Shown here piece after piece: positions 19,164 to 29,187 of a stretch of 64,000 bases of DNA. A program made the translations under genes and the position numbers. The notes beneath the pieces were generated by a model, which ran no database searches, was not told where the DNA came from, and saw only the letters and a list, made by a program, of their open reading frames with translations. The first letter of the stretch is position 1; the number at the start of each line of letters is the position of its first letter. The DNA comes from Dokdonella_A soli (GTDB lineage Bacteria; Pseudomonadota; Gammaproteobacteria; Xanthomonadales; Rhodanobacteraceae), in contig NZ_BAAAEU010000024.1 in assembly GCF_039523175.1 (NCBI RefSeq), forward strand, positions 1 to 64,000, in the 5' to 3' direction.

Positions 19164-19800
19164 AACTCTCCATTCTATTTTACCAGATAGCCCGCTGATG
19201 TGAGCGAATAGCTGACGAGCAAAGCAATAGCGAGAACAATATTCTCTGAATATTGGACTCCTCAGATTTTCTTGATCGATCTCGTGCCGTCAGATCGTCA
19301 AGTCAGTGCCGGCGTGCGCGCCTCCGCAGCGCGAATCCTGTAACCCGCGCATGAGTGACGCGAGTGCGCAGCGATCGAACATCGGCCAGAACGAAGAGGC
19401 AAGCCCAACCCGAGCACCGTTCGCGCTTACTTCACTAACGACGTTTGGTTCGCCTATGGACGTTTACACACGCGATGCCGTCGCAGCTTGCTGATGTACT
19501 GACCGGAACTGTGGTCACGGCTGTCCATCGAGACACTGAATACCCTGAAGATTCCCCTGTTCGTGGGGAATTCGCGCACCGAGACGGGCTCTTTGGAATC
19601 TGCACGCACGGCCACACACCCGCCGGTTTGGAGGCCCTATCTCCAAATCGGCTTTTTATGCGTCGCATGCGGGAATTTGGGGAATCGCCACCGGACAATT
19701 TCGGTCTCTGCTCCCCTGCCCCGAATTCTGGCGCCTGTCTCTGCCGCCCTGTTTTTGCGGGTCCCGGTTCCCGCTGATCTGGATTGGACAGGCAACTGGG
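19164..19800. other. Intergenic stretch without recognisable genes
   Basis: About 640 bp between the secreted orphan protein and a truncated winged-helix gene. Short open frames here have no recognisable domains and no convincing ribosome sites. The region borders three gene fragments, so it is probably decaying DNA. Confidence 0.5.
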
Positions 19801-20151
19801 TTAGTACGGGTGTCTGCCGCCCTTCAGTCGCGCAGACGCTGCGACGGGGGCGGCCCAGTGATAACCGAAGCGGGTAGTGGTGCGGATGGCCGTGTGCTCG
19901 CCCGCCGTGTCTCCGATCGCTCGGCGCGCTCGCAGCATCGTCTGCACAAGCAACGTCTCACCGACTTCGGCGCGGCCCCAATCGGCCGCAATCAGCTCAT
20001 CGCGACCGACGGCGCGGTCGCGACGCTCGATCGGATACGCGAGGCACTCGAAGGACTTGAGCGGCAAGGAAACACGCTCGTCGCCCCTCCATAGCTGGAG
20101 CGCCGCGGGATCGAGGCGGAAGTTGCGGAATCGAAAGATCGGTCGACGCAT
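19801..20151 (-). pseudogene. Truncated winged-helix (OmpR/CadC-type) DNA-binding domain
   Basis: A 116-residue frame encodes a full trans_reg_C winged helix: RFRNFRLDPAALQLWRG, RVSLPLKSFECLAYPIE, AVGRDELI, and the recognition-helix/wing segment LLVQTMLRARRAIGD followed by TRFGYHWAAP. In Xanthomonadales such domains normally head proteins of 600 residues or more with a membrane helix and TPR or enzymatic sensor. Here the protein stops shortly after the wing, and no continuation is found in other frames. A residual stand-alone regulator cannot be excluded, but truncation is likelier. Confidence 0.7.
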
Positions 20152-20261
20152 ACGCGTCAGCGTATCGCAGCGCGCCCAGCGTTTGCCATATCGCGAACGG
20201 CCCTTCCAGAGAACGCTCCTGCATGGGGCAACTCAAGCAACGCGCAGCGATCGATAACCGG

Positions 20262-20415
20262 CCACTGAGTGTGGCCTTGCGGCAACCCTTTGCTCCATTC
20301 CTCTTCTACGACCTGATCGGCATGGTTGTGTGGTGCCTGGCGGGCATCGTCCTCGGTGCCGTTTTCTCCTCAGCGATCGGCGATGTCCTACATTTCCTGG
20401 ATCGTTTTTTCGTGA
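20262..20415 (+). pseudogene. Fragment of a DedA/VTT-family membrane protein
   Basis: In one plus frame the segment PFAPFLFYDLIGMVVWCLAG followed by IVLGAVFSSAIGDVLHFLDRF matches the middle of DedA (SNARE-associated/VTT) proteins, in which a re-entrant Phe-Leu-x-Tyr-Asp segment precedes a glycine-rich TM helix. The conserved N-terminal half is missing, and the frame runs into unrelated sequence and then antisense katG. It is a gene relic. Confidence 0.6.
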
Positions 20416-20431
20416 ATCGCCCCCGGTACTC

Positions 20432-20472
20432 GCCCCCACCCGACCCACAAAATTCCAGAGCCGGGTGGGGGC
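20432..20472 (-). terminator. Hairpin downstream of katG, probable terminator
   Basis: GCCCCCACCCG (20432-20442) is exactly complementary to CGGGTGGGGGC (20462-20472) with a 19-nt loop. It lies 38 bp after the katG stop on the minus strand. It has no T tract, so it may stabilise the mRNA end rather than terminate transcription. Confidence 0.5.
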
Positions 20473-20509
20473 TGATCCGGTTCAGTAGACCCGGATCCCA
20501 CGCTTCGAA

Positions 20510-22693
<2,184 letters not shown>

Positions 22694-23102
22694 GGCTTCT
22701 CCTTGGGTGAGTGGGTTTGACTGTCGAGGCCAGTCTGGAACTCGAGCTCCGATGGATCAAATTGTTCTTGCCAATGACTTCCATAGTGACGGCATATCAA
22801 TGACACGAGTCATCTCTCCCTCGTGGTTCCGGAGGGTGAGGGACAAGGGTGACCAGGGGAGCGGCGTCAGAAACTCATGAGCACAGGCAACGAGCACTGC
22901 TGATGATGCCGAAGCGGCCTCAATGTCGCTCAAAGTGGCGGATATCTCCTTGCGCCCGAGTGTCGCTGAGCTCGTGAAGTAAGCAAGGCCCGGAAGCGAC
23001 TCCTTGAAATCCAAGAGCCAGCTCTCTACAAAAGCCCCTTCCCTCCGACGTTGGTGGTTTGGCGCTCTCTGGAGAAGATGTCCACCGTGGGTCGAAAGCA
23101 GT
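22694..23102. other. Region upstream of katG without a supported gene
   Basis: About 400 bp between the OsmC gene and katG, both on the minus strand. It should contain the katG promoter. A minus-strand frame here (22757-23014, TTG start) has no recognisable domain and no ribosome site, and I did not call it. I saw no clear OxyR box. Confidence 0.5.
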
Positions 23103-23576
23103 CTAGCCCGCGAGGGTGCTGACGATCCGTATTCCGGATGCCAGCGAGCGATGCACCGGGCATTTGTCCGCGATCTCCATGATCTTCGCTTTCTGCTCGG
23201 CGCTCAGCGACCCGCTCAGCTCGATCTCGCGATCGATGCGGTCGAGCATCGCAGGCCTGGTTTCACAGTCCCTGCAGTCGTCGATATACGTCTTCGAATG
23301 TCTCAGGCGTACGAGAACCCTTTCGAGCGGCCACTTCTTTCGCCGCGCGTACAGTCGCACCGTCATCGACGTGCAGGCCCCGAGCGCCATCAGCAGCAGC
23401 TCATACGGACCCGGGCCTCGATCATTGCCGCCCGCGTCGACCGGTTCATCCGCGATCAGGCGATGGCGGCCGTCGAACAGGTTTTGTTCGAAGTCTCCCT
23501 CGCCCGTCTCGACGACGACCGTGCGCGGTTCGACATCGAATTCGCGAGTGCGCACATCCTTCATTGCATCCGTCAT
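23103..23576 (-). CDS. OsmC/Ohr-family protein
   Basis: A 157-residue OsmC-fold protein of the kind that reduces organic hydroperoxides through a Cys pair in the cytosol. The ATG at 23576 has GAGGAA upstream. The first active-site Cys is in LMALGACTSMTVRLYARRK and the second in ADKCPVHRSL, both at the family's usual positions. An extra CRDCETRP pair sits between them. It is the last gene of a six-gene minus-strand run (dps to osmC), 10 bp after the GNAT gene, so it is very likely co-transcribed with peroxide- and iron-handling genes. Confidence 0.92.
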   Translation of the reverse strand: MTDAMKDVRTREFDVEPRTVVVETGEGDFEQNLFDGRHRLIADEPVDAGGNDRGPGPYELLLMALGACTSMTVRLYARRKKWPLERVLVRLRHSKTYIDDCRDCETRPAMLDRIDREIELSGSLSAEQKAKIMEIADKCPVHRSLASGIRIVSTLAG

Positions 23577-23586
23577 GAACGATTCC

Positions 23587-23874
23587 TCATGGCGAAGGGC
23601 GCGCGACCAGATCCTGGAATTCCGGATGCTTCTGGATGTACGCAGCGACGACCGGGCACTGCGGGATGACTTTCTCGCCGTGCGTGCGCGCCGCCTCGAA
23701 CACCGCACGCGCCAGGACGGAAGCGAGACCGCGACCGCCCAGCGGCGGCGGCACCACGGTGTGGATGAACGTGATCAGGCCCGGTTCGCGCCGATAGGTC
23801 ACGAACGCCGTGTTGCCGTCGATGACCAGCTCATAACGGTGATGCGAAGGGTTGTCCACGACCTCTTGCGACAT
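23587..23874 (-). CDS. Small GNAT-fold acetyltransferase (YjdJ/PF14542 type)
   Basis: A 95-residue minimal GNAT domain: beta strands NTAFVTYRREPGLITFIHTV, then the acetyl-CoA loop PPPLGGRGLASVLARAVFE and the ending KVIPQCPVVAAYIQKHPEF. This matches the short 'GCN5-related' family that includes E. coli YjdJ. In E. coli yjdJ lies next to yjdI, a single-domain [4Fe-4S] protein of the Fer4_19 family. Here the same Fer4_19 domain is found inside the 657-residue fusion protein three genes upstream. The pairing is therefore conserved in a new arrangement. The acetyl acceptor is unknown. Confidence 0.88.
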   Translation of the reverse strand: MSQEVVDNPSHHRYELVIDGNTAFVTYRREPGLITFIHTVVPPPLGGRGLASVLARAVFEAARTHGEKVIPQCPVVAAYIQKHPEFQDLVARPSP

Positions 23875-23910
23875 GATCGATGCTCCAGGTTCGCTCGTTG
23901 ATGGTGTGAT

Positions 23911-24429
23911 CTAATCCTGTCTCCTGAACAATTCGATCAGGCTGTCGGCATCGCGCGGACCGTCGTAGCGCTGTCCGTTGATGAACAGGCAAGGTGTGCC
24001 GTTGACACCGCTGCGTACGCCGCCGGTGAAGTCGTGGCGCACGCGCTCGGCGAAGTCGCCGCGCAAGGTGGATTCGATGAGGGCCTTGTCGAATCCCAAC
24101 TGGGCCGCGTAGCCGACCAGGCTGCGATCATCGAGTGCTTCCTGGTTTTCATAGAGCAGATCGTGCATCTCCCAGAATCGACCGATCGTCGTCGCTGCTT
24201 CGGCGAACTCCGCTGCGCGCTCGGCATGCGGATGCGCATTGGTCAGCGGGAAATGGCGGAACACGAAGCACAGTGCGTCGCCCATCGCCTGCTGCAGGGC
24301 CTTGAGTTCGGGATACGCCTCGCCGCAGTAGGGACATTCAAAGTCGCCGTATTCGACCAATACGATGCCGGCATCGCGCGGCCCCTGCACGTGATCGGCC
24401 GGGCCAACCGCAGGTGTGAGATGGCTCAT
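23911..24429 (-). CDS. DsbA/thioredoxin-4-like cytoplasmic oxidoreductase
   Basis: A 172-residue thioredoxin-fold protein with a CPYC active site (Cys32, Cys35 in DFECPYCGEAYPE), the DsbA helical insert, and the cis-proline loop GVNGTPCLFINGQRY. There is no signal peptide, so unlike DsbA it should act in the cytosol, where it may reduce the neighbouring peroxiredoxin or handle its oxidised Cys. Its ATG overlaps the peroxiredoxin stop codon in an ATGA junction, implying translational coupling. An additional Cys sits in the cis-Pro loop. Confidence 0.92.
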   Translation of the reverse strand: MSHLTPAVGPADHVQGPRDAGIVLVEYGDFECPYCGEAYPELKALQQAMGDALCFVFRHFPLTNAHPHAERAAEFAEAATTIGRFWEMHDLLYENQEALDDRSLVGYAAQLGFDKALIESTLRGDFAERVRHDFTGGVRSGVNGTPCLFINGQRYDGPRDADSLIELFRRQD

Positions 24430-24923
24430 GAGGAAGATCCCTGTTTGCGCGGCAACTTGTCGAGTGCGTCGAGGATGCCGTCGGCGCCCGGATTGATGCC
24501 GATCGGTGACACGTAACGCCAGCGCACGATGCCGTCGGCGTCGATCACGAACAGCGCGCGCTGGCTGGTGCCGCCGGATGCCTCGTAGACGCCGTAACGC
24601 CGGGCGACATCTCCCTTCGGTTCGAAGTCGGCCAGCAACGGGAAGTGCAGCTTGCGATCGCCCGCAAACGCGGCATGGCACCAGACGCCGTCGACCGATA
24701 TGCCGATGATTTCTGAGTTGTAGGCGCGAAACTCGGCCAACAGTTCGTTGTACAGGCTGACCTGGTCACCACACACCGGACTCCAGTCGGCGGGATAGAA
24801 CACGAGGACGACGGGACGGCCGCGAAGCTCGGACAAAGAGACCGTTTGATCCGGCGTTGAATGCAGGGTGAAGTCCGGCGCGGGCTGGCCGATCTCGACG
24901 GTCACCGGAGTTGCACTGGACAT
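24426..24923 (-). CDS. Peroxiredoxin of the AhpC/TSA (redoxin) family
   Basis: A 165-residue thiol peroxidase. AGGAGA precedes the ATG at 24923. The peroxidatic Cys is Cys51 in FYPADWSPVCGDQ, a form of the Pxxx(T/S)xxC motif. A second Cys in GVWCHAAF (about 94) could act as the resolving residue. It reduces hydrogen peroxide and alkyl peroxides with electrons from a thioredoxin-like partner. The overlapping DsbA-like gene is the natural candidate. It is the third gene of the dps-to-osmC run, 90 bp after the Fe-S fusion gene. Confidence 0.93.
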   Translation of the reverse strand: MSSATPVTVEIGQPAPDFTLHSTPDQTVSLSELRGRPVVLVFYPADWSPVCGDQVSLYNELLAEFRAYNSEIIGISVDGVWCHAAFAGDRKLHFPLLADFEPKGDVARRYGVYEASGGTSQRALFVIDADGIVRWRYVSPIGINPGADGILDALDKLPRKQGSSS

Positions 24924-25013
24924 CGCGGACTCTCCTATGGCGCTCAACTCACACGAACGTTCGATGCTGCACGCGCGATTCGCCACCTCGCATATTGACC
25001 GCTGCGCTTTCGC

Positions 25014-26987
25014 TCAGCCTTGGCTCCTGAAACCGATGCGGGCATGGCTCCCATCGCAGAAAGGTTTCGTGTTGCTGGCGCCGCATCGACAAAGACGCGC
25101 ACTTTGCACGCGGGCCACGACGCGCCCGGTGCCGCTCGTGATCTCGAGGTTGCCGCGAACCTGCAGTGGACCGTCGATCTGTGGATCGACGCTCAGCGTG
25201 CCGTCCCTCGTCTCGAGCATGTCTGCCTGACCGGTTGCCGGTTCGCCCGTGGCTGCGAATCCGACATCGTGATGGGAACCGTCACAGAACGGCTTGTTCT
25301 TCGAGGCGCCGCAACGGCACAACGTTGCGCGATAACCGGCCGCGTTTCCATCAAGGCGGATGTCAGCGCGGACCGCATACGGTCCGGCCTCGCGGATCGC
25401 GATCAGGTTGACCGGCGGCGCGGTTTCATCGGGACGCCCGTCCTTGCGCTTGTAGCGGATCGCCCCGGACGGGCACGCATGCGCGATCGCGGCCAGTGCC
25501 TCGACATCCATCGCATCGGGGTGGATCCATGGGCCCTGGACGTTCGCGAGAAAGACACGCGGCGCGCCGGTCACGCAGAACCGCGCATGGATGCAGCGTT
25601 TCGCCTCGAAGTCGAGCGTGAGGTGCGTGCCTTCGACCACCTCCACGCCGTCCACGACGGAAGACTCGACGACGGTCTCGACGGGCGTCGCTGCAGCGGT
25701 TTCACGAACCGGCGCTGCCTCAACATATGCGAACTCACGTTCCCCGCGCGCCGCCAGCGCAACGAGTTGCCGAGCGGCCGCATCGACCCGCGAATCCGGT
25801 GATGCCACGCGCAAGGCCTCGGCCGCTGCGGAAAGTTCGTACAACCGTTCGACGAAGAAACGTCGCGCGGCCGAACCCTCGGGAAACGGCGCGGAGTCTC
25901 GCAGCGCCGTGAAAGACACGCCAGCGTGACACTCCGGATTCGACGGGCCTGCAGGCAGCCGAGCCGCGCGTTCGCCGAGCAGCGCCATCGTCTGCATCAG
26001 CGCGATCGCGATGTCTACGGCCAGCGCCTTCTCCGGATGAGGCCCGCGGACCGAATACGCATAGGCGATGAGCCGCAGCATCAATCCGTAGGCGGCGTTC
26101 GCGAGGTCGACCGTCGTCGAGGCCTGCTCGTTCTCGATCCACACGCGCCCCTCGGGTCTCGGCGGCCGGCGCAGCACCGGATTGCGGGCCGCCGGGAACG
26201 CGGGCGCGAAGGACGGATTGGCGGCGAGCAGATGCGCGTACTCCGTCCGTATCGCGACGAATTTCTCGAAGTGCGAGTCCGTGCTTCCCTCCGGCGCGCC
26301 TTCGCCCTGCGCGACGATCGCATCGAACGCGGCGAGCGCAGTCTTCAGGCAGATCACGCGCGCCGCGCCTTTCATTTCGACTTCCGAGGGCGAAAGCTGC
26401 AGCGCCGGGTCGCCGCAGAACGCGGCCTTCTCGCCGACGCCATCGGCGAACCGGCGCAGGTTGACGCTGAGCTGCGCATAGAACGCGCCCACGGTCTCGT
26501 AGTCGAGCGCCATCGGCGTCAGGCGCGGCGCCCACATGCCGCGCGTGAATGTGCGTTCCGGCTCGAAGCCCTGGCCGTCCGGCTCGTTCGATCCCGCGGG
26601 GCGCTCGAGATAGACGAAATGCTGCAGCGTGCTCGCGTCGAACGGAGCCAGCTTCACGACGACGCCGGCTGGAAGATAGCCGGGGTCGAGCGGAAAATTG
26701 CCACGACCGAAGCGTGGAACGCCGCCCAGTGCGGAGGTGATGTTCCACACCGCGACGAGGTGCCCCATCTCGCCGATCGCGATATCCAGGATTGCCCGCC
26801 GCCAGCGTGCGATGGCAGCCGCTTCATCCGGCGTCAGCCCCTCTGCCTCGCCGGATTTCAGGCTGAACGCGGCATAGAGATACGTACACATGAGGTTGTG
26901 CTCGAGCTCGGCCGCCTCGTAAAGCGTATGAATGAGCTGCTCGCGGCTCGGCACGCCGGAACTCGCAGTAGATTCGTTGAATGTCAT
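25014..26987 (-). CDS. Four-domain iron protein: ferritin-like + Fer4_19 + two CDGSH domains
   Basis: A 657-residue fusion. Residues 1-400 are a ferritin-like helical domain of the type named after the iminophenyl-pyruvate dimer synthases (PF12902), with two metal-binding ExxH pairs, Glu27/His30 and Glu73/His76. Residues about 455-515 are a divergent single-cluster ferredoxin domain (Fer4_19, as in E. coli YjdI), with Cys465, Cys471 and Cys505. Two CDGSH ([2Fe-2S]) domains follow: Cys557/Cys559/Cys568/His572 and Cys633/Cys635/Cys644/His648. All cluster ligands are present. It has no signal peptide or TM helix. It begins 26 bp after dps and heads the peroxiredoxin/DsbA/GNAT/OsmC genes. A role in iron-sulfur redox sensing or peroxide-linked iron chemistry is inferred; the reaction is unknown. 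Confidence 0.9.
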   Translation of the reverse strand: MTFNESTASSGVPSREQLIHTLYEAAELEHNLMCTYLYAAFSLKSGEAEGLTPDEAAAIARWRRAILDIAIGEMGHLVAVWNITSALGGVPRFGRGNFPLDPGYLPAGVVVKLAPFDASTLQHFVYLERPAGSNEPDGQGFEPERTFTRGMWAPRLTPMALDYETVGAFYAQLSVNLRRFADGVGEKAAFCGDPALQLSPSEVEMKGAARVICLKTALAAFDAIVAQGEGAPEGSTDSHFEKFVAIRTEYAHLLAANPSFAPAFPAARNPVLRRPPRPEGRVWIENEQASTTVDLANAAYGLMLRLIAYAYSVRGPHPEKALAVDIAIALMQTMALLGERAARLPAGPSNPECHAGVSFTALRDSAPFPEGSAARRFFVERLYELSAAAEALRVASPDSRVDAAARQLVALAARGEREFAYVEAAPVRETAAATPVETVVESSVVDGVEVVEGTHLTLDFEAKRCIHARFCVTGAPRVFLANVQGPWIHPDAMDVEALAAIAHACPSGAIRYKRKDGRPDETAPPVNLIAIREAGPYAVRADIRLDGNAAGYRATLCRCGASKNKPFCDGSHHDVGFAATGEPATGQADMLETRDGTLSVDPQIDGPLQVRGNLEITSGTGRVVARVQSARLCRCGASNTKPFCDGSHARIGFRSQG

Positions 26988-27013
26988 CCAGTCCTCGTCA
27001 TCATCACGATCGA

Positions 27014-27547
27014 TCAGCCGCGACGGCCGGCTTCGAACAGGAACCACGTGCGCCGCTCGGTCTCGTCGATCCAGTTTTCGATCAGGCTGGCCGTCGCGAT
27101 ATCGCGATGCACGTCGCAGACGTCATGCACCTCGCGCAGGCGCGCGGCAAGCATCTTGTTGTCCTCGCGCAACTCGGCCAGCATGTCCAGCGGATCGACA
27201 TACTCGGCGTCGTTGTCCTTCACCCGCTGCATGCGGGCGATCTGACCGATCGAACGCAGCGTCGCGCCGCCGACCTTGCGGATGCGCTCGGCGATCGGAT
27301 CGGTCATCGCATAGAGCTTGTCCGCCTGCTCGTCCAGCAGCAGGTGGTAGTCGCGGAAATGCGGCCCGCTCATGTGCCAGTGGAAATTCTTGGTCTTCAG
27401 GTACAACGCGAAGACATCCGCGAGGATCGCATTCATGCCGCCGGCGATGTCCCGCGTCGCCTTGGGTTTCAGGTCCGTTGGCGTGATCAGCGGCGCTTCC
27501 TGCCGGCGCTTGAGATCATCCGTCTTGCTTGCACTCTGCTTGGCCAT
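27014..27547 (-). CDS. dps: Dps-family DNA-binding ferritin-like protein, copy 1
   Basis: A 177-residue Dps. It forms a dodecameric shell that oxidises Fe(II) with peroxide, stores iron and protects DNA. The intersubunit ferroxidase site lies in NFHWHMSGPHFRDYHLLLDEQAD. The basic N-terminus (MAKQSASKTDDLKRRQ) suits DNA binding. It is the first gene of a six-gene minus-strand run. A second copy at 44979-45512 differs at only one residue (Lys/Gln at the position following LLDEQAD). The copies share the 5' flank up to the end of the thiolase gene. The promoter should lie within the 83 bp between dps and the thiolase stop codon. Confidence 0.96.
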   Translation of the reverse strand: MAKQSASKTDDLKRRQEAPLITPTDLKPKATRDIAGGMNAILADVFALYLKTKNFHWHMSGPHFRDYHLLLDEQADKLYAMTDPIAERIRKVGGATLRSIGQIARMQRVKDNDAEYVDPLDMLAELREDNKMLAARLREVHDVCDVHRDIATASLIENWIDETERRTWFLFEAGRRG

Positions 27548-27640
27548 GGTCGTTCCTCGGGGGATGTGACGCGTCCGGAGATTACGCCTCGAACGCATCG
27601 TGAAAAAGTCGATCGTTTCGGCTCGGCGCCCTACCCCTCC
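27030..27640. repeat. Duplicated dps tract, copy at 27 kb (partner at 44995-45603)
   Basis: About 611 bp matches 44995-45603 with roughly a dozen substitutions and a 2-bp length change (GGGGG versus GGG before the start codon). The tract covers nearly all of dps, its leader, and the last 10 bp of the thiolase gene. The thiolase is complete only here, so this is the donor locus. Confidence 0.9.
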
Positions 27641-28929
27641 AGTATGGCGGTTACGCCGAGGCCTCCGGCGGCGCACATCGAAATCAACGTGCGGCCCGAC
27701 GTCCCCGTCTTCGCACGATGCAACGAGAGTTGCTTGGCGGCGCTGGCGAGAATGCGCGCACCGGTGGCGCCGAACGGATGACCCAGACCCACCGAACCGC
27801 CATTGACGTTCATGCGGGTGCGATCGATCGTGCCCAAGGGTGCGCCAAGGCCCAGAGCGTTGCGGCAGTAGTCCGCGCTTTCCCAAGCCGCCAAGGTGCA
27901 CAGCACCTGACCGGCAAATGCCTCGTGGATCTCGTAGAAATCGAAATCCTGCAAGGTGAGCCCGTTGCGGGCGAGAAGCCTCGGCACGGCGTACGCCGGC
28001 GCCATCAGAAGGCCCTCGGGCTTTGGACCGAAGAAGTCCACCGCCGCACTCTCCGCATCGACCAGCCATGCCTGCGGCGAGTGACCGCGATCGGCGGCCC
28101 ACGCCTCCGACGCAAGCAGCACCGCGGCGGCGCCGTCGGTCAACGGCGTCGAGTTGCCGGCCGTCAGCGTGCCATGGCCGGACGTGAGATCAAAAGCTGG
28201 CTTCAGCTTCACCAGCTTCTCCATCGACGTGTCGGCGCGCAGATTGTTGTCGCGCTTCAGTCCGCCGAAGGGCACCAGCAGGTCGTCGTAGAAACCCTGC
28301 TCATAGGCGCGAACACCATTGCGGTGGCTGGCCAGAGCGAGCGCGTCCTGCGCTTCGCGGCTTATCTTCCATTGCTTCACCATCTGTTCGCAATGCTCAC
28401 CCATCGACAGCCCCGTACGCCGCTCGTTGACGTTCGGGATCGAGGGTTTGAGCATCGACGGGCGAAGCTGCATCAGCATGCGCACGCGCTCGGATGTCGT
28501 CTTGCCGCGGTTCAAGGCGAGAATCAGCTTGCGCAGTTTCTCGTTGACCGCAATCGGCGCGTCCGATGCCGAATCGACACCACCGGCGATGCCGACTTCG
28601 ATCTGGCCCAACGCGATCTTGCTTCCAACCAGCACCGCCGTCTGCAGCGACGTCGCACAGGCCTGCTGCACGTCATATGCGGGTGTCTGCGGCGAGAGCC
28701 CGCTGGACAGTGCGGCCTCGCGGCTGATGTTCGCGTCCCGCGAGTGCTTGAGAACGGCGCCGGCGGCGACCTCGCCAAGCCGCTCGCCGTTCAAACCAAA
28801 GCGATCGACGACCCCTTTCAGCGCGGCGGTCAGCATGTCGATGTTGCTAGCATCCACGTACTGCGTGTTCTGGCGCGCGAACGGAATGCGCGCGCCGCCC
28901 AGGATCCCGATCCGTCGAACAGGTTTCAT
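27631..28929 (-). CDS. Acetyl-CoA C-acyltransferase (thiolase, FadI-like)
   Basis: A 432-residue thiolase that cleaves 3-ketoacyl-CoA, or condenses acyl-CoA units, in fatty-acid metabolism. The nucleophile is Cys91 (DVQQACATSLQ). The C-terminal catalytic motifs EIHEAFAGQVL, GHPFGATGAR and SMCAAGGLG are intact. The length fits the FadI branch, which is slightly longer than FadA. AAGGACC precedes the ATG. No FadJ partner is adjacent. Only 83 bp separate its stop codon from dps on the same strand, so some read-through is possible. Confidence 0.93.
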   Translation of the reverse strand: MKPVRRIGILGGARIPFARQNTQYVDASNIDMLTAALKGVVDRFGLNGERLGEVAAGAVLKHSRDANISREAALSSGLSPQTPAYDVQQACATSLQTAVLVGSKIALGQIEVGIAGGVDSASDAPIAVNEKLRKLILALNRGKTTSERVRMLMQLRPSMLKPSIPNVNERRTGLSMGEHCEQMVKQWKISREAQDALALASHRNGVRAYEQGFYDDLLVPFGGLKRDNNLRADTSMEKLVKLKPAFDLTSGHGTLTAGNSTPLTDGAAAVLLASEAWAADRGHSPQAWLVDAESAAVDFFGPKPEGLLMAPAYAVPRLLARNGLTLQDFDFYEIHEAFAGQVLCTLAAWESADYCRNALGLGAPLGTIDRTRMNVNGGSVGLGHPFGATGARILASAAKQLSLHRAKTGTSGRTLISMCAAGGLGVTAILEG

Positions 28930-29187
28930 GCCTTGGTCCTTTTATGCGACGCCAGCGGCGAGAGCATCCACCCGTGTTGCCGACAAGCACACGGCGATGC
29001 AGTGTCACTCACCTGCGCGTCCGCGTCGACCGGAAAGTGCTTGCGAGCCGACTGGGCCAGCACGACGCTTGGTTGTCCTTGCGCAATGTGCACGGATAAA
29101 CGGATAACAGGAATGCGCCAGCCGTGCGACTTCCGGCCTATGATTTGAGCATGGGAAGAAGCCCGATGAGGGCGCGATGCGGACGCG

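Noticed and set aside
22757..23014. An 85-codon minus-strand frame upstream of katG, open further upstream without an ATG
   Set aside because: It needs a TTG start with no ribosome site and shows no domain I recognise. It could be a gene fragment, but I cannot support it.
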